Shown: positions 30,823 through 40,798, counted from the first letter of the stretch. The stretch: DNA of 64,000 bases from Candidatus Symbiopectobacterium endolongispinus (GCF_018777385.1 NZ_JAFJYB010000002.1:372001-436000); one strand, 5' to 3'. Program-made: numbers and translations. Notes: generated by a model not told the origin, from the letters alone.

Positions 30823-31693
30823 TTAACCAAATACGCCGGTAGACAGATAGCGATCGTCGCGATCGCAGACAATCGCGCTACCGGGGTTTTCCCTCGCCAC
30901 GCGCAGTGCTCCCGCCACCGCACCGCCGGAACTGACGCCGCAGAAAATACCCTCTTGATGAGCCAAGCATCGCAGCGTGGTTTCCGCCTCTTGCTGGGTA
31001 ATATCCATTACACGATCAACGTATTGTGGCTGAAAAATCTCCGGCTCGTATCCCGGCGCCCAGCGGCGGATTCCTGGAATATGACTCCCCGACGCGGGTT
31101 GTAAACCGATGGTACAGACGGATGCACGCTGCTGTTTCAGGAAGCGACTGACGCCGGAAAGCGTGCCGGTGGTGCCCATTGAAGAGACAAAATGGGTGAG
31201 TGCGCCTTGCGTTTGCTGCCAGATTTCCGGCCCCGTGGTCATAAAATGCGCCAGCGCGTTATCCGGATTATTGAACTGATCGAGCACCTTGCCCTCACCG
31301 GATTCAGCCATCTGGCGCGCCAAATCGCGCGCCTTCCATGCCACACGCAGGGCTTACCAGCACCAGCTCTGCGCCGTAGGCGCACATCGCCAGTTGCCGC
31401 TCACGGCTCATGTTCTCCGGCATCAACAGCCGCAGGCGATACCCTTTCACAGCGGCAATCATCGCCAGCGCAATACCAGTATTGCCACTGGTGGCTTCAA
31501 TCAGCCGATCGCCAGGGGTTATTTCTCCGCGCCGCTCAGCCTGCTCCACCATAAAGCGGACCGGACGATCTTTTACCGAGCCAGTCGGATTATTGCCTTC
31601 CAACTTAAGCCAGATCTCACTGCCGGTATCCTGCACCAGCCTTTGCAGCTTGATGAGTGGCGTATTGCCAATTGTGTTATCCAGCGTACTCAA
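30823..31693 (-). pseudogene. cysM: Cysteine synthase B, frameshifted
   Basis: CysM makes cysteine from O-acetylserine using sulfide or thiosulfate. The N-terminal half has the PLP lysine region KLEGNNPTGSVKDRP and [11 protein letters not shown]. The C-terminal half has SSMGTTGTLSGVSRFL and CGVSSGGAVAGALRVA. The two halves are in different frames: in a GCGCGC stretch near 31325 two bases are missing (GARDLA is expected). The end is also shortened, stopping at YLSTGVFG instead of running about 14 residues further. It is convergent with macB, the two stops being 2 bases apart. cysK remains intact. Confidence 0.9.
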
Positions 31694-31725
31694 CGCGTCT
31701 CCCCTACCTACTCAACGTGAAAATG

Positions 31726-32268
31726 TTACGACGCGAGCAGTTTTTCCAGCGAAGGAGCGAAGAAATAGCTGCCACCCGCATCCGGCCGTTCGTCGGCGAT
31801 AATCGCCACATCGCGTCGCGCATCGCCCTGTGGATTCTCTGTGCCGTCGACAAACCCGCTCAGATCGCGATCCTCGACCCAGCGAAAGCCGTGTATCTCT
31901 TCTTCAACAACATGGATCGCGGAACCAAACGCCGCCAATGCCGCCTGAGCCAGACTGAAATTGACATCGTGACGCAAAGATTGAATATGTAGCAGCAGAT
32001 CGCGCTGCGTTGCCGGTGCCAACCCCTTACCCAGCGGAGCAAAGGGTTTCAGTTCAGCCGCTCCTTGTTCGCAATCGAGATCGCGCCACACATCATGACC
32101 AAACGCCAGCGTCGCCCCCAGCACCTCATCGGGAAAGCGCTCCTGCAACGACTGGCAAAACTTTTTGCACCCTAGGCGGATAGCGTCGAATTCGCCCTGA
32201 ATCATGGCTTCAATAAAAATGGCAAAACGACGGTGTTCAAGCAAAATTCCGCTCTGTATCTGCGTCAT
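31726..32268 (-). pseudogene. yfeX: Dyp-type peroxidase YfeX with internal deletion
   Basis: YfeX is a haem-binding dye-decolorising peroxidase of about 300 residues. Here a continuous frame encodes only 180. The first ~165 residues match, including the catalytic loop [11 protein letters not shown] with its aspartate. The sequence then jumps from DAGGSY directly to the C-terminal [10 protein letters not shown]. The normal protein has a similar Gly-Gly-Tyr-Tyr-Phe at that second point. About 110 residues are lost, among them the proximal haem-ligand histidine, so a haem peroxidase is not expected. Start at 32268 ([12 protein letters not shown]) with GAGGAAG before it. It lies next to yfeY as in E. 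coli. Confidence 0.88.
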
Positions 32269-32478
32269 TTCAAGCTTCCTCATGTTTTAATTATCTGCTT
32301 TTATCGTTTTTTGGCATTACGTGGCCTAAGGCACTCATCGTACCGCATTCGCGACAATGTGCTTTGTTCAAAAACAAAGGATAAAAATAAACAATGAGAG
32401 AATTGAAACGCTACGACGTTGGCGCGTTACCGCGCAAAGCTTGATAGGTGTGGCTTAAGAAATGTCGAGACGATAAAA

Positions 32479-33081
32479 TCAGTCACGCGCTTGCGCGTGC
32501 CAGATGATTTTGCTGACGTGCCAGGTTTGCAGAATATCATCAGAGGGCATTAAGCCTTCCGGGCCGTTCCAGTCACCGGAATAGAGATAACTGACGTGCT
32601 TGCTTTGCGATTCAACGCACTCTACGCTGCGGGCATCATCCCCTTGAGCAAGCTGGCAGACCTTAAAGGCTTTACTGTAATGGGCGCTGAATGCATCCCC
32701 GATTTTCACGCCCCATACGCTGGCAATTTTCGCATCCATAACCTCGACGCGATTGACCTGCGCTTTGGACTTACCGCTGATCAACAACTTGATCTCATCA
32801 CCATCCAGCGCCTGATAGAACGCCGTGATTTGGCCGTTAGTGGTGCCCATGCCGCTGCGCAAACGATAATTACCGTTCAGCGCCTGATTTATCGGCTCTT
32901 GTGCCAGCGGCGTGCCGCCGTTGAGCCCGCCGACACCGGCATCCGACACCTCGATTTTGCTGCCAAACCAGTTGAACGGCGACAGGCTGGACCAGGAGAA
33001 GTTGGAGAGCGCGCTACATCCCGTCAACAAAAAGGCGGCCAGCACACAGGGAACAACCAACTGAACGGAGCGAAACCTCAT
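32479..33081 (-). CDS. yfeY: YfeY-type outer-membrane lipoprotein
   Basis: This is a lipoprotein of unknown function known in E. coli as a sigma-E regulated gene. The 200-residue product has a lipobox LLTGCS after a hydrophobic signal (VVPCVLAAFLLTGC), then SALSNFSWSSLSPFNWFGSK and ends in GPEGLMPSDDILQTWHVSK, matching YfeY. The start at 33081 (MRFRSVQ) gives a normal signal peptide; the ATG at 33120 would extend it by 13 residues. Upstream of yfeX on the same strand. Intact. Confidence 0.92.
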   Translation of the reverse strand: MRFRSVQLVVPCVLAAFLLTGCSALSNFSWSSLSPFNWFGSKIEVSDAGVGGLNGGTPLAQEPINQALNGNYRLRSGMGTTNGQITAFYQALDGDEIKLLISGKSKAQVNRVEVMDAKIASVWGVKIGDAFSAHYSKAFKVCQLAQGDDARSVECVESQSKHVSYLYSGDWNGPEGLMPSDDILQTWHVSKIIWHAQARD

Positions 33082-33284
33082 AACATAAATTCCTTTAACA
33101 GTGAGCGGCACCTGTGCCACCCCACGATCGCATGCGTGAGGGTTTGAGTCTCAGGCCTGAGAAAAGTGCCGTAAAAAACGGTCAAGCGGGCAAGATTATC
33201 GTCGATTCTCACAGTAAGGGGAAGTGAGCGACCTAAGACGTTGGCGGTACGAACAAACTCCCCATCAGTGAGCCTGCTGCCAAA

Positions 33285-33590
33285 TTATAGCGGCGAGGCG
33301 GACTCAACCTCATGTTGAAAAACATAAGGATCGGACAACAGGCCAAACTGTTCATCGTCAGGATAGGTGACGGCAACATGGTAATCTGCAAACGCTTTTA
33401 CTGCCTCAATATCTTGCCAATAGGTGGCAAGAAAGAAATGCTCCCAATCGCCTTGCGTAACCCTTTTGACCGCTGCCCCCAAATTGCCCGGTATGCTTTG
33501 GGAATGTTGAATGCCTGTGACATCAAGGTGTGCCGCAAATCCCGCTGCATGCGAAACGGGAACGCATCCGTGCCATGTTCTTACGATCAT
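33285..33590 (-). CDS. Small antibiotic-biosynthesis-monooxygenase-like protein
   Basis: This 101-residue protein (MIVRTWHGCVPVSHAAGFAA...) resembles the ABM/EthD ferredoxin-like fold family: a start with IVRTWHG, a WEHFFLATYWQDIEAVKAFAD stretch and a final histidine-containing strand. Such proteins act as small monooxygenases or stress proteins; the substrate is not predictable. The start at 33590 has GGAG 7 bases before it. No clear operon partner; yfeY lies downstream on the same strand. Family assignment is moderate. Confidence 0.65.
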   Translation of the reverse strand: MIVRTWHGCVPVSHAAGFAAHLDVTGIQHSQSIPGNLGAAVKRVTQGDWEHFFLATYWQDIEAVKAFADYHVAVTYPDDEQFGLLSDPYVFQHEVESASPL

Positions 33591-33690
33591 TATTCTGCTC
33601 CAGCAAACGTTATTCAGATAACCTAACCGAAGCAACGTACCACAGAAAGGAATAATTGCCTTCACATCAGCAACCAGAGCGGGGTGATCG

Positions 33691-33715
33691 AAGGAAGGCC
33701 ACACAGGCCTTCCTT
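33691..33715 (-). terminator. Perfect hairpin after the ABC exporter gene
   Basis: AAGGAAGGCC and GGCCTTCCTT pair perfectly across a 5-base loop, just beyond the stop of the YddA-like gene. No T run follows, so terminator function is likely but not certain. Confidence 0.55.
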
Positions 33716-33728
33716 CTGATTGATGGCG

Positions 33729-35190
33729 TTATCCCGCCGTCACAGAGCGAAATGCAGTGAGGTCGTAGTGATGCGGGAACAAATCGTCCAGCTCGCGCTG
33801 GTGAGTAATGGCGATCACCGTACAGCCCGGTAGCGCCTGTTTAAGCTCATTCAGTAACGCACGCGCCGCACCGTGATCGAGGCTGCTGGTAGCCTCATCC
33901 AAATAGAGCGTATCCGGTTTAGCGATCAATGCGTGCGCGAAGGCCAGCCGCTGCTGTTCACCACCGGAAAAAATGCGATCCCAGTTATGTCGCTCAGCCA
34001 AACGATCGCACCACTCACCGAGGCCAACCCGTTTCAGGGTGTGCTGCATGGTGCTGGCATCCTTGAGCGGTGGGTACGGGTAACACAACATCTCCGCCAG
34101 CGTCCCCTGCCCCAAATAGCTTTTCTGTGGCAACAATAGCGAGCGGCCCGCTTGCGCTTGCCACTGCCCGCGATAGTAGGGCCACAGTCCGTTCAAGGTA
34201 CGCAGCAGCGTCGATTTACCCAATCCACTTGGCCCGGACAGTTTGCTCCAGCTTCCCGGCGCACCGTGCACCTGAGCAAACGCGCTGCGGATCTGCATTA
34301 AGCCGCCGAGCGTCACCGTTTTCGATAAAAAGGCAGGCAGCGCAGCAAAAATAGGCACAATCAGACTGACACGCATTATAGCCGGAGGTGAAGAACCCCA
34401 TATTACGCTTCGCGTCCATCAGTTGACGCCAACTGCGGGCGACATCGCTAAGATGGCGCGTCAGATAGGTTTTTTCCTGCGCCTCACCGCCATAGAGCGC
34501 GATTTGTTCCGCATTGTCGTATTTACGCAACAGCGCGGCACGGAAATCCGCTTCTGAGCGCTGTCGGGCATAGCTGATGCCGTGCAGTTTTTTCCCCACC
34601 AAATGCGTAATCAAAGTACCCACCACGGTGTAGATAATCACTACCCACACCAGATAGCCGGAGATCGCCCACTCACGACCAAACAGGGTAAAGCGTTGCA
34701 CGCCAGAGAGTTGCCAGAGAATGATCATAAACGACGATAACCGACCCGCATTGATGATAAAGGCAACCACCATGCTGACCAATTTATCGGTGAACAGATT
34801 GATATCTTCGGCGATACGCTGATCCGGGGTGTCAATTTTCCCGGTTAACGACATGCGATAAAAAGTGCGCTTTGCCAGCCAGCTATCAACAAATTGCGCG
34901 GTCAGGGCGCTACGCCAACGGATCACCAACAAGCTGGTAAACCAGTCCTGATACACAAAAATACCGATATAGAGCGCGATGTAAATCGCGTACTCTTTCA
35001 TCAAACCGAACAGCTTACTGCTGTCGTAGGTGCATAGCGTGTCGTAAAACACCCGACTCCATTCGTTGATCTGCACGTTGAGATAGACGATGCCGAAGCC
35101 CATGGATACAGCAACGGCCAGCAGCGACCAGGCGCGCCAACTGCGCCATCCACCCCAGAAGGGGCGGCACAGTTCCCATAATGCACTCAT
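33729..35190 (-). pseudogene. YddA/FusD-like ABC transporter (fused membrane-ATPase), frameshift and internal deletion
   Basis: This is a half-size ABC transporter of the SbmA/YddA type. The N-terminal membrane domain starts MSALWELCRPFWGGW and runs through RWRSALTAQFVDSWLAKRTFYRM and GKLH-type sequence. After SGYNA a missing C near 34376 shifts the frame. The next frame (VSLIVPIFAALPAFLSKTV) continues to AFAQVHG and then jumps directly to APGSWSKLSGPSGLGKSTLL. The end of the membrane domain and the start of the ATPase (about 100 residues) are gone. Walker A, FSGGEQQRLAFAHAL and LYLDEATSSLD remain. It overlaps the M16 protease gene (ATGA). In E. coli and Pectobacterium this gene accompanies a TonB receptor and M16 protease. 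Confidence 0.85.
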
Positions 35191-36800
35191 AGGGCGGCGT
35201 CTCCTTGCAATGCAACATCAGCGGTGCTGTCCTCTGTTTCAGCACCTGTTCAGCGCGCTGCCACAGTTCATGACCCCGCTCAGGAGAAGCGGTAAAGCTT
35301 ATCTCGGTCTCGATGCGCTGGGCCTTGTCGGCCAACTCACTGTCTAGGCGCATACGGTAAATACCCAGCGCCTCATCGCGCAGGCTGTTTTTCAGATATT
35401 TATTTGCCAGGTTGCGCGCAACGCTGACTTGTACCGCCGCCTGTGGCGTCCAGGGTTGTTCGGTATAACTCCAGGCCCGCACCTCTGAGTGCGGTTCGAT
35501 ATTCAATGCCACGGTTGATTCACGTGTGCCAGCCAGTGCCCGATGTGGCGTGATAGCCGGCCGGGTAGCACGCGGCAATGACGCCAGATAACGTTCCACC
35601 AGTGGCAAGAACGTGTCCGCCGGTTCGTTCGCCATCAGGTAGTAGGTTACCGGTGCGCTTACTGTCTGTTGCCATTGGGTGAGCAACATCTGCGCGGTGA
35701 CCCCACACAATTGCGCTTGATCAGGCTCCTGGTATGCGGGTTGCCCAAAGCGCAAACGCGTCACTTCACGCTGACGCAGATCGCCTGCCGACTGGCTGCG
35801 ATTGGCGCGTTGGCGCATCAGGGACGCCAGACTGTCTTTCATGACGCTGGCATCAATGCCTGCTTGCGTGTTCATTGCATGATAAAGCTGGAACAACGAC
35901 TGCACCTGTGTCAGCGTGGATAGCCCGGTAATTTGCAACTCATCCGCGCTTTGGCTGACGTTGAACGACACCGCTTGCGCTTGTTTCCAGTCACGCAAAT
36001 TCTCCGCACGCCAGCCCTGTGTGCCACTCTGTGCCACAATCTGGCTGGCAATTTGCGCCTGCCATGGGTTGAGCGTTTTCGCCATAAACCCGGCATTGCT
36101 ATAGGCCGACAGGTAAAACTTGTCGCGCGCCAGCGGAGTACGCAGGTAAACCACGCGATCGCCGTTAGCAAGCTTGCCATTGCTCCACCTGCTGCTGCGG
36201 GAAGTTCTGCACCGCAACACGCTTACCCGTCGAGGTAACCACAGACAGTTCCGGCACCACTTTCACTGTCCTGCAAGCGCACCACGTTCAGTTGCTGTTT
36301 CAGGCGAAGCTCGTAGTAGTGACGGGCAGTAAGCGACACGGCAGGCAGCGCGACAAACTGGCGGGCGATCTCCGCGGCCACCTCTTGCGGAACAATATCG
36401 CCAATCACCATCAGGCGCATGTTGGAAGGGTGATACCAGCGCTGATAAAAGTCCTGCAACTGGGTAGCGGGCATAGTGTTGATGGTCTCTTGCGTACCAA
36501 TCACTGGGCGATCGGGATAGCGCGACCCCTGGCGTATCGCCTGAACGCGCTGCTGATTCATACGCTCGGCGACGCTTCGCTGGCGCGGAACACCATGTGC
36601 TCAACCATATGCGCTACGCCGGATTGTGCCTCGTTTTCATCCACCGAGCCGGCGTCTACCGCCAATCGGATATCAACGCGCTGTTTCTGGCCTTCCAGCG
36701 ACACCAGCGTGTGGTGCAGCCCGTTAGGCAACGTGCCGGTAGTGATGTGCGGCCGCGGGCTTTTTATCTCCGCCGCACACAATGGTGCTCGAACGTCTGG
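35187..36800 (-). pseudogene. PqqL/FusC-like M16 zinc protease, several deletions and frameshifts
   Basis: Periplasmic M16 proteases of this family cleave imported proteins such as ferredoxin. The zinc motif HMVEH (HxxEH) lies in SGVAHMVEHMVFRAS. The sequence then skips about 85 residues to ERMNQQRVQAIRQGSRYPDRP. It changes frame near 36240 and reads well to near 35245 (from KLANGDRVVYLRTPLARDKF). A last shift there hides the natural end (STADVALQGDAAL), whose stop overlaps the ATG of the ABC gene. The N-terminus and signal peptide are missing: the sequence runs straight out of the truncated TonB receptor. The catalytic glutamate further along is within the lost part. Inactive. Confidence 0.82.
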
Positions 36801-38399
36801 GGCTAGTATAAGAATAGGTATTTTCTTTGCGGCGATACATGGCTTCAGAAAGCATGGCGTCATAGCCGGTATCCCACTGATGTTCAACTACATAAGTGGA
36901 AAACGGCGTAAACTGAAAACTCTGTTTCAGGTTGATGCTGCGTTGTGCGGTTTCTACCCGGCCAAAACCACCTTCTTGTGCAGTGGATGCTGAAGAGGCC
37001 CAATCAATGCTCGGTGTTTTTAACCAGTTAAAATAATCACGTTTCTGGTTATTGATCGTATTTTCGTTTTGTTTGTAGACCAGATTGGTCATCATCCTGC
37101 CAAGGCGGTTTTTATTTTCCCACTGTAAATTGGCACTAAATCCTCCGCCTTCGTTGGTGTACTCACCATTTTTGGTGTTGGCTCGGATATAAGTAGAAGT
37201 ATGGGGCGCATACAGCAGTTGCAGGTCAACCTGATTGTTAGTATCAGGATCCCAAGCCCCACGCAGCATGTAGCTTTCGGACAAGCGATCCTGGTTTTGC
37301 CACTTTTCCATGTATTTATGCCAATACGGGATCACGGAATTCTTACGATCATAAACAAACATCACAGCGGCGTTATCGCTTAGCGGTTGGCTGGAATAAA
37401 AATTCTTGGTAAAACGCGGCTGTTTGCTCAGATTCGTAGCCGTGGAAAAGGTTTTTTCCTCGGTAGCCGTTATTAAATGGTATTTGGTCCAGGCATCGCG
37501 TGATGTGCGGTAACCCACAGCACCTGAGGCGTCGGTAAACGAGGGACGTTTTAATTTTATGTCGATAACCCCCCCGTGAACTGGCCGTACTTGGCAGAAA
37601 TATTGCTGTCAAATACGGACATGCTTTCAATGAGGTTAGTGTCTATCCAAAAGGATTCTGGATGTCCGGAGGGAAAATCGTTAGCTGAATTACCGTTAGG
37701 CGCCGCACTGATCGCACCGACATTGTCGCCAGGGTTCAGGCGATCGTTATTCGACATACCATCGATAATAAAGTTGTTGTTGTAGAATTTCTCACCGTGG
37801 AACGACACCACATCAGGAGCAATCTCCCCCGGCGAAGCGCTGCTACGCGAGGTTTCAGCAAACTGCACGTTGGGGTTAGTGCGTAACAGCTCAGTAACAT
37901 TACCGTTCGCCTGCGGCTTTTTCGCGATGTCCTCTGCCGTCAACTGTTGGCTACCAATCTCCATGGGCCCCGGCAATACACGCGCCTGAACGGTAATGAC
38001 ATCACCCCGGTTGCGTCCCTCAGCAGCAGAAGGTTCGGCGTTCTGATCCTCTGACGTCGTTGGTTTGGCACTGATTTGCGCCAACGGGCGAATAATAAAT
38101 CCTTTGCCGTCGTCAGTCGGTTCCGCATACAGATTATTGCCGTGCAACAACGCTTCCAGCGCCTGTTCCACGCTATAGCGGCCGTTCAGCGCCTGCGCCT
38201 GCTTGCCAGCCACCAGTTGGCTGTCTACGCCAAAGTTAACGCCGGTTTGCCGTGCCAACTGCATCAGCGATTTTTCCAAGGGTTTCGCGGGCAACTGAAC
38301 CGTGCTGACCGTGGCGGCCTGCGCCATCCCGGCGCTTAATGCCACAGTCAAAACTGCCTGCGGCCAAAACTTCCCCTGCTGCATAATAAAAATGGACAT
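36793..38399 (-). pseudogene. TonB-dependent receptor with STN signalling domain, barrel truncated
   Basis: This outer-membrane transporter starts at 38399 with a signal peptide (cleavage after AQAA). A secretin/TonB N-terminal signalling domain follows (LPAKPLEKSLMQLARQTGVNFGV to ALLHGNNLYAEP), then a plug domain with DGMSNNDRLNPGDN. In TGGVIDIK a G7 run at 37569-37575 is one base short and shifts the frame. The barrel continues in the new frame to about TYSYTSPRR at 36795. The remaining ~60% of the barrel, including the C-terminal aromatic, is deleted and the sequence continues as the M16 protease. FecR- and FecI-like genes lie just upstream, as expected for a receptor that signals its own induction. 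Confidence 0.87.
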
Positions 38400-38480
38400 G
38401 AATACGAGTTCCCTGCCTGCTGCTATTTTTGATTTCTACTGACGATGACGTCAGGCAGCAAAAATCGGGCAGAGCAAAAC

Positions 38481-38507
38481 GAAAATAATTTTGATAATTA
38501 TTCTCAA
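38481..38507 (-). promoter_or_regulatory. Fur-box-like sequence before the TonB receptor
   Basis: Read on the minus strand, ATTGAGAATAATTATCAAAA resembles the Fur consensus GATAATGATAATCATTATC, with overlapping ATAAT/ATTAT half-sites. It lies about 85 bases upstream of the receptor start, in the gap after fecR. Iron repression would fit. Confidence 0.5.
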
Positions 38508-38537
38508 TATTTAATAAAAAATTTGATTTTTATAGCT

Positions 38538-39485
38538 TTATTTTTTGCTGCCGATCAACACCACGGCATCGATAGGCTGCCGATAGGAGAGTGGAAGAGA
38601 ATAACTGAGTAACGAAAGGGCGCGGCCGGTATCATCCAGCGGCAAGACGCCGGTAAAACGCAGTTTATACAGCATGCGCCGATCGCGCGGGTCCAGATAG
38701 ATAACGCCACGGTGATAACGACGTAGCTCATCGAGCACCTCGTTCAAAGGGGCATTTTCAAACACCAATTGGTTGTGCAGCCAGCCCGCTTCTGCCACGC
38801 CGTCCTGCACGTCATCCAGCAACGCATATTGCGTGAGGCTGACCTGTTGACCCGCATTCAGATCAACACTGACCGCAGGATCGCCCTGTGCGGTAACGCG
38901 AACGCGAGACTCTTCCACATGTACCATGGTTTCCTCTCCCACTTCGCGCACGCTGTAGCGCGTACCCAGCGCTTGGGCAGATGCCTGTAAGCTGCGAATC
39001 ACAAACTGGCGTCCGGCAGGATCTTTTGCCACCTGTGCGTAGGCTTCCCCTTGCACCAGTTCCACCGTGCGTTGCCGGGTATCAAAATGCAGGTTAACCG
39101 CAGAGTCGGTGTTTAACGTCAGTACGCTGTCATAATCCAGCGTCAGGCGACGGATTTCACTGATTGCCGTACGCTGATCCGACAACCAGTAGCGATAAGG
39201 CAGTTGGCTGGCAAGCATGCCCACCAACCCAAGCACCAAGGCCAAAGAGAGGAAACGTTGCGGTCGCGCCTTACGCTGCGTCGTGGCCGGTGTCATCGCC
39301 GCGCTGGACCAGAGTTGCTGCATCTGGTGATAAATCCGCTCATGGCGCGCATCCTGTTCGCACCAACGCTGCCATTCGGCAGCACGTGCGGCATTCGCAA
39401 CCTCGTCTTCCTCGGGTTCAGAAAAGCGGATGAGCCACTCAGCGACCTGCTGCTGGATACGCGCTAGCTCAGCTTTCTGGTTCAT
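38538..39485 (-). CDS. FecR-family anti-sigma regulator
   Basis: FecR proteins span the inner membrane and relay the state of the outer-membrane receptor to the ECF sigma factor. The 315 residues have the N-terminal DUF4880-type cytosolic part (VAEWLIRFSEPEEDEVA), a conserved tryptophan region (WQRWCEQDARHERIY), one membrane helix (RFLSLALVLGLVGMLASQL) and the periplasmic FecR domain with DSAVNLHFDTRQRTVELVQGEAYAQV. It overlaps the fecI-like stop by 17 bases and precedes the TonB receptor. Intact, although both its sigma factor and its receptor are truncated. Confidence 0.9.
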   Translation of the reverse strand: MNQKAELARIQQQVAEWLIRFSEPEEDEVANAARAAEWQRWCEQDARHERIYHQMQQLWSSAAMTPATTQRKARPQRFLSLALVLGLVGMLASQLPYRYWLSDQRTAISEIRRLTLDYDSVLTLNTDSAVNLHFDTRQRTVELVQGEAYAQVAKDPAGRQFVIRSLQASAQALGTRYSVREVGEETMVHVEESRVRVTAQGDPAVSVDLNAGQQVSLTQYALLDDVQDGVAEAGWLHNQLVFENAPLNEVLDELRRYHRGVIYLDPRDRRMLYKLRFTGVLPLDDTGRALSLLSYSLPLSYRQPIDAVVLIGSKK

Positions 39486-39876
39486 CGCTTTCCAGGCTGA
39501 AGATACTGGTGTGGAAATGGATCATGGCTTTTGCCAAATACTGTTTAACGCTGCTTTCGCTTACACTCAACGTAACAGCGATATCGCGATAGGAATGGCC
39601 TTCAACGCGCGCCATGATGAACGCGCGCTGCACTTTTTCATCCAGCTCTTCATTAAGTATATGCAGCGCCGTGGCTACCAATTGACTGATTGCCACACGC
39701 TGTTCGGCAGATTGCGCCTCTGCCCCTTCCGCTAATTGCGCCAGCGCCGCCAATGCATCCTCTTCCAGTTTGCGCTTGCGGAACTGGTCGATCATCACAT
39801 GGTTGGCTGTGATCATCAGGTAAGCGCGTGGATTACGGATTGCTTCCGGCTCCGCCAGGGTCAGTAAATACCGCAA
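39469..39876 (-). pseudogene. FecI-like ECF sigma factor lacking its N-terminus
   Basis: The frame covers the second part of an iron-type ECF sigma factor: RYLLTLAEPEAIRNPRAYLM (region 2.2-2.4) and the region 4 helix-turn-helix EGHSYRDIAVTLSVSESSVKQYLAKAM. The first ~40 residues of region 2.1 are missing. The only possible start is a TTG at 39876, with no ribosome-binding site and only 4 bases from the Fur-like box, so the deletion removed the true start codon. Without region 2.1 it should not bind core polymerase well. Length 135 against about 170 for the family. The stop overlaps fecR. Confidence 0.85.
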
Positions 39877-39880
39877 AGAT

Positions 39881-39900
39881 TAATTGATACCCATTATCAT
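39881..39900 (-). promoter_or_regulatory. Fur-box-like sequence before the FecI-like gene
   Basis: ATGATAATGGGTATCAATTA on the minus strand matches the two outer repeats of the Fur consensus (GATAATG and ATCA). It lies immediately upstream of the truncated sigma gene, the usual place for iron control of such loci. Confidence 0.5.
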
Positions 39901-39961
39901 CTAAGCGAATCGAACGATGCAACAGTTTTTAAACAACGAGCCAAAAAACCAACAATAGCGA

Positions 39962-40386
39962 TCAATATTCTTGATCTTCGATCAGGCGTTTCCCCAGCGT
40001 AACGGAATCCACGATATCGTAGTTCAGTTTTTCATACATGCCGATCACCGCATCATTGTCCTGCCGCACCATCAGGTGGATTTTGGGACAACCGCGTGCG
40101 ATCAGTTTTTTCTCCAGTCGGCTAATCAACGCGTTAGCGATGCCACGCCCGCGGAAATCCGGATGGACGCCCAGATAGTAGGCCGATCCGCGATGGCCAT
40201 CGTGCCCCCCATCACCGAGCCTACGATTTCACCGCCCACTTCGGCCACCAAAAACAGGGAGACGTCGTGATTCACTTTACGCTCAATATCCATTTCTGGA
40301 TCGTTCCAGGGGCGCATCAGATCGCAACGTTCCCATATGGTAATCACTTCTTCAAAGTCATCTTGTCTGAATACGCGGATTTCCAT
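39962..40386 (-). pseudogene. ypeA: YpeA-type GNAT acetyltransferase, frameshifted
   Basis: The product matches YpeA, a 141-residue GNAT acetyltransferase, from [20 protein letters not shown] at 40386 to KRLIEDQEY at 39962. A C6 run at 40205-40210 (G6 in the gene) is one base short inside the [16 protein letters not shown] segment, so only the first 66 residues are read correctly. The acetyl-CoA binding motif ([14 protein letters not shown]) is in the other frame. It sits beside hemF as in E. coli, but the amiA gene normally between them is absent. Confidence 0.88.
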
Positions 40387-40566
40387 GGGATCCCCCCGTT
40401 GATTGCTAAGGAAAATCTGATTATCGCGTGATCTCACGCAGACGCAATATCAATTTGCTGCCACCGCCCTCATCGCCACCGTTCAGCAGTAGGAAAGCCA
40501 ACACCTCGCCGTTGTGACAGGCTATACTAGTAGCCCTTTTGTTATAATGGATTTGTTAACACCGCC

Positions 40567-40798
40567 ATGAGTCAGCCTGATATTTCCACCGTAAAGTCCT
40601 TTTTACTGACGCTGCAAGACACACTGTGTCAGCACCTTGCCGCCGCAGATGGCAAGAACGGCTTTAATGAGGAGTGCTGGCAACACGCCGCTGGTGCGTT
40701 GGGAATACCAATACCAACCGGAACCGGACAGCCCGGAAGCCGCACTTTATCGGGATTTTTTACCGGTAAAAGATTGGTTAGCGAAGGAGCTTGCATGA
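40567..40798 (+). pseudogene. hemF: Aerobic coproporphyrinogen III oxidase remnant
   Basis: Only the two ends of hemF remain. The first 43 codons ([20 protein letters not shown] to CWQHAAG) are joined to the last 34 ([20 protein letters not shown] to LAKELA), the latter in a different frame, with the natural stop at 40796-40798. About 220 residues are missing. The junction GCCGCTGGTGCG can be read from either side, suggesting deletion between two short matching sequences. The oxygen-dependent step of haem synthesis cannot be done by this gene; an HemN elsewhere would be needed. Its stop overlaps the yaiI start. Confidence 0.9.

Noticed and set aside
36223-36561. Separate small gene between receptor and ABC genes
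   Set aside because: It is the middle frame of the broken M16 protease.
40395-40508. Minus-strand fragment ending in [10 protein letters not shown] upstream of ypeA
   Set aside because: Might be a gene remnant, but it is too short and unmatched to name.
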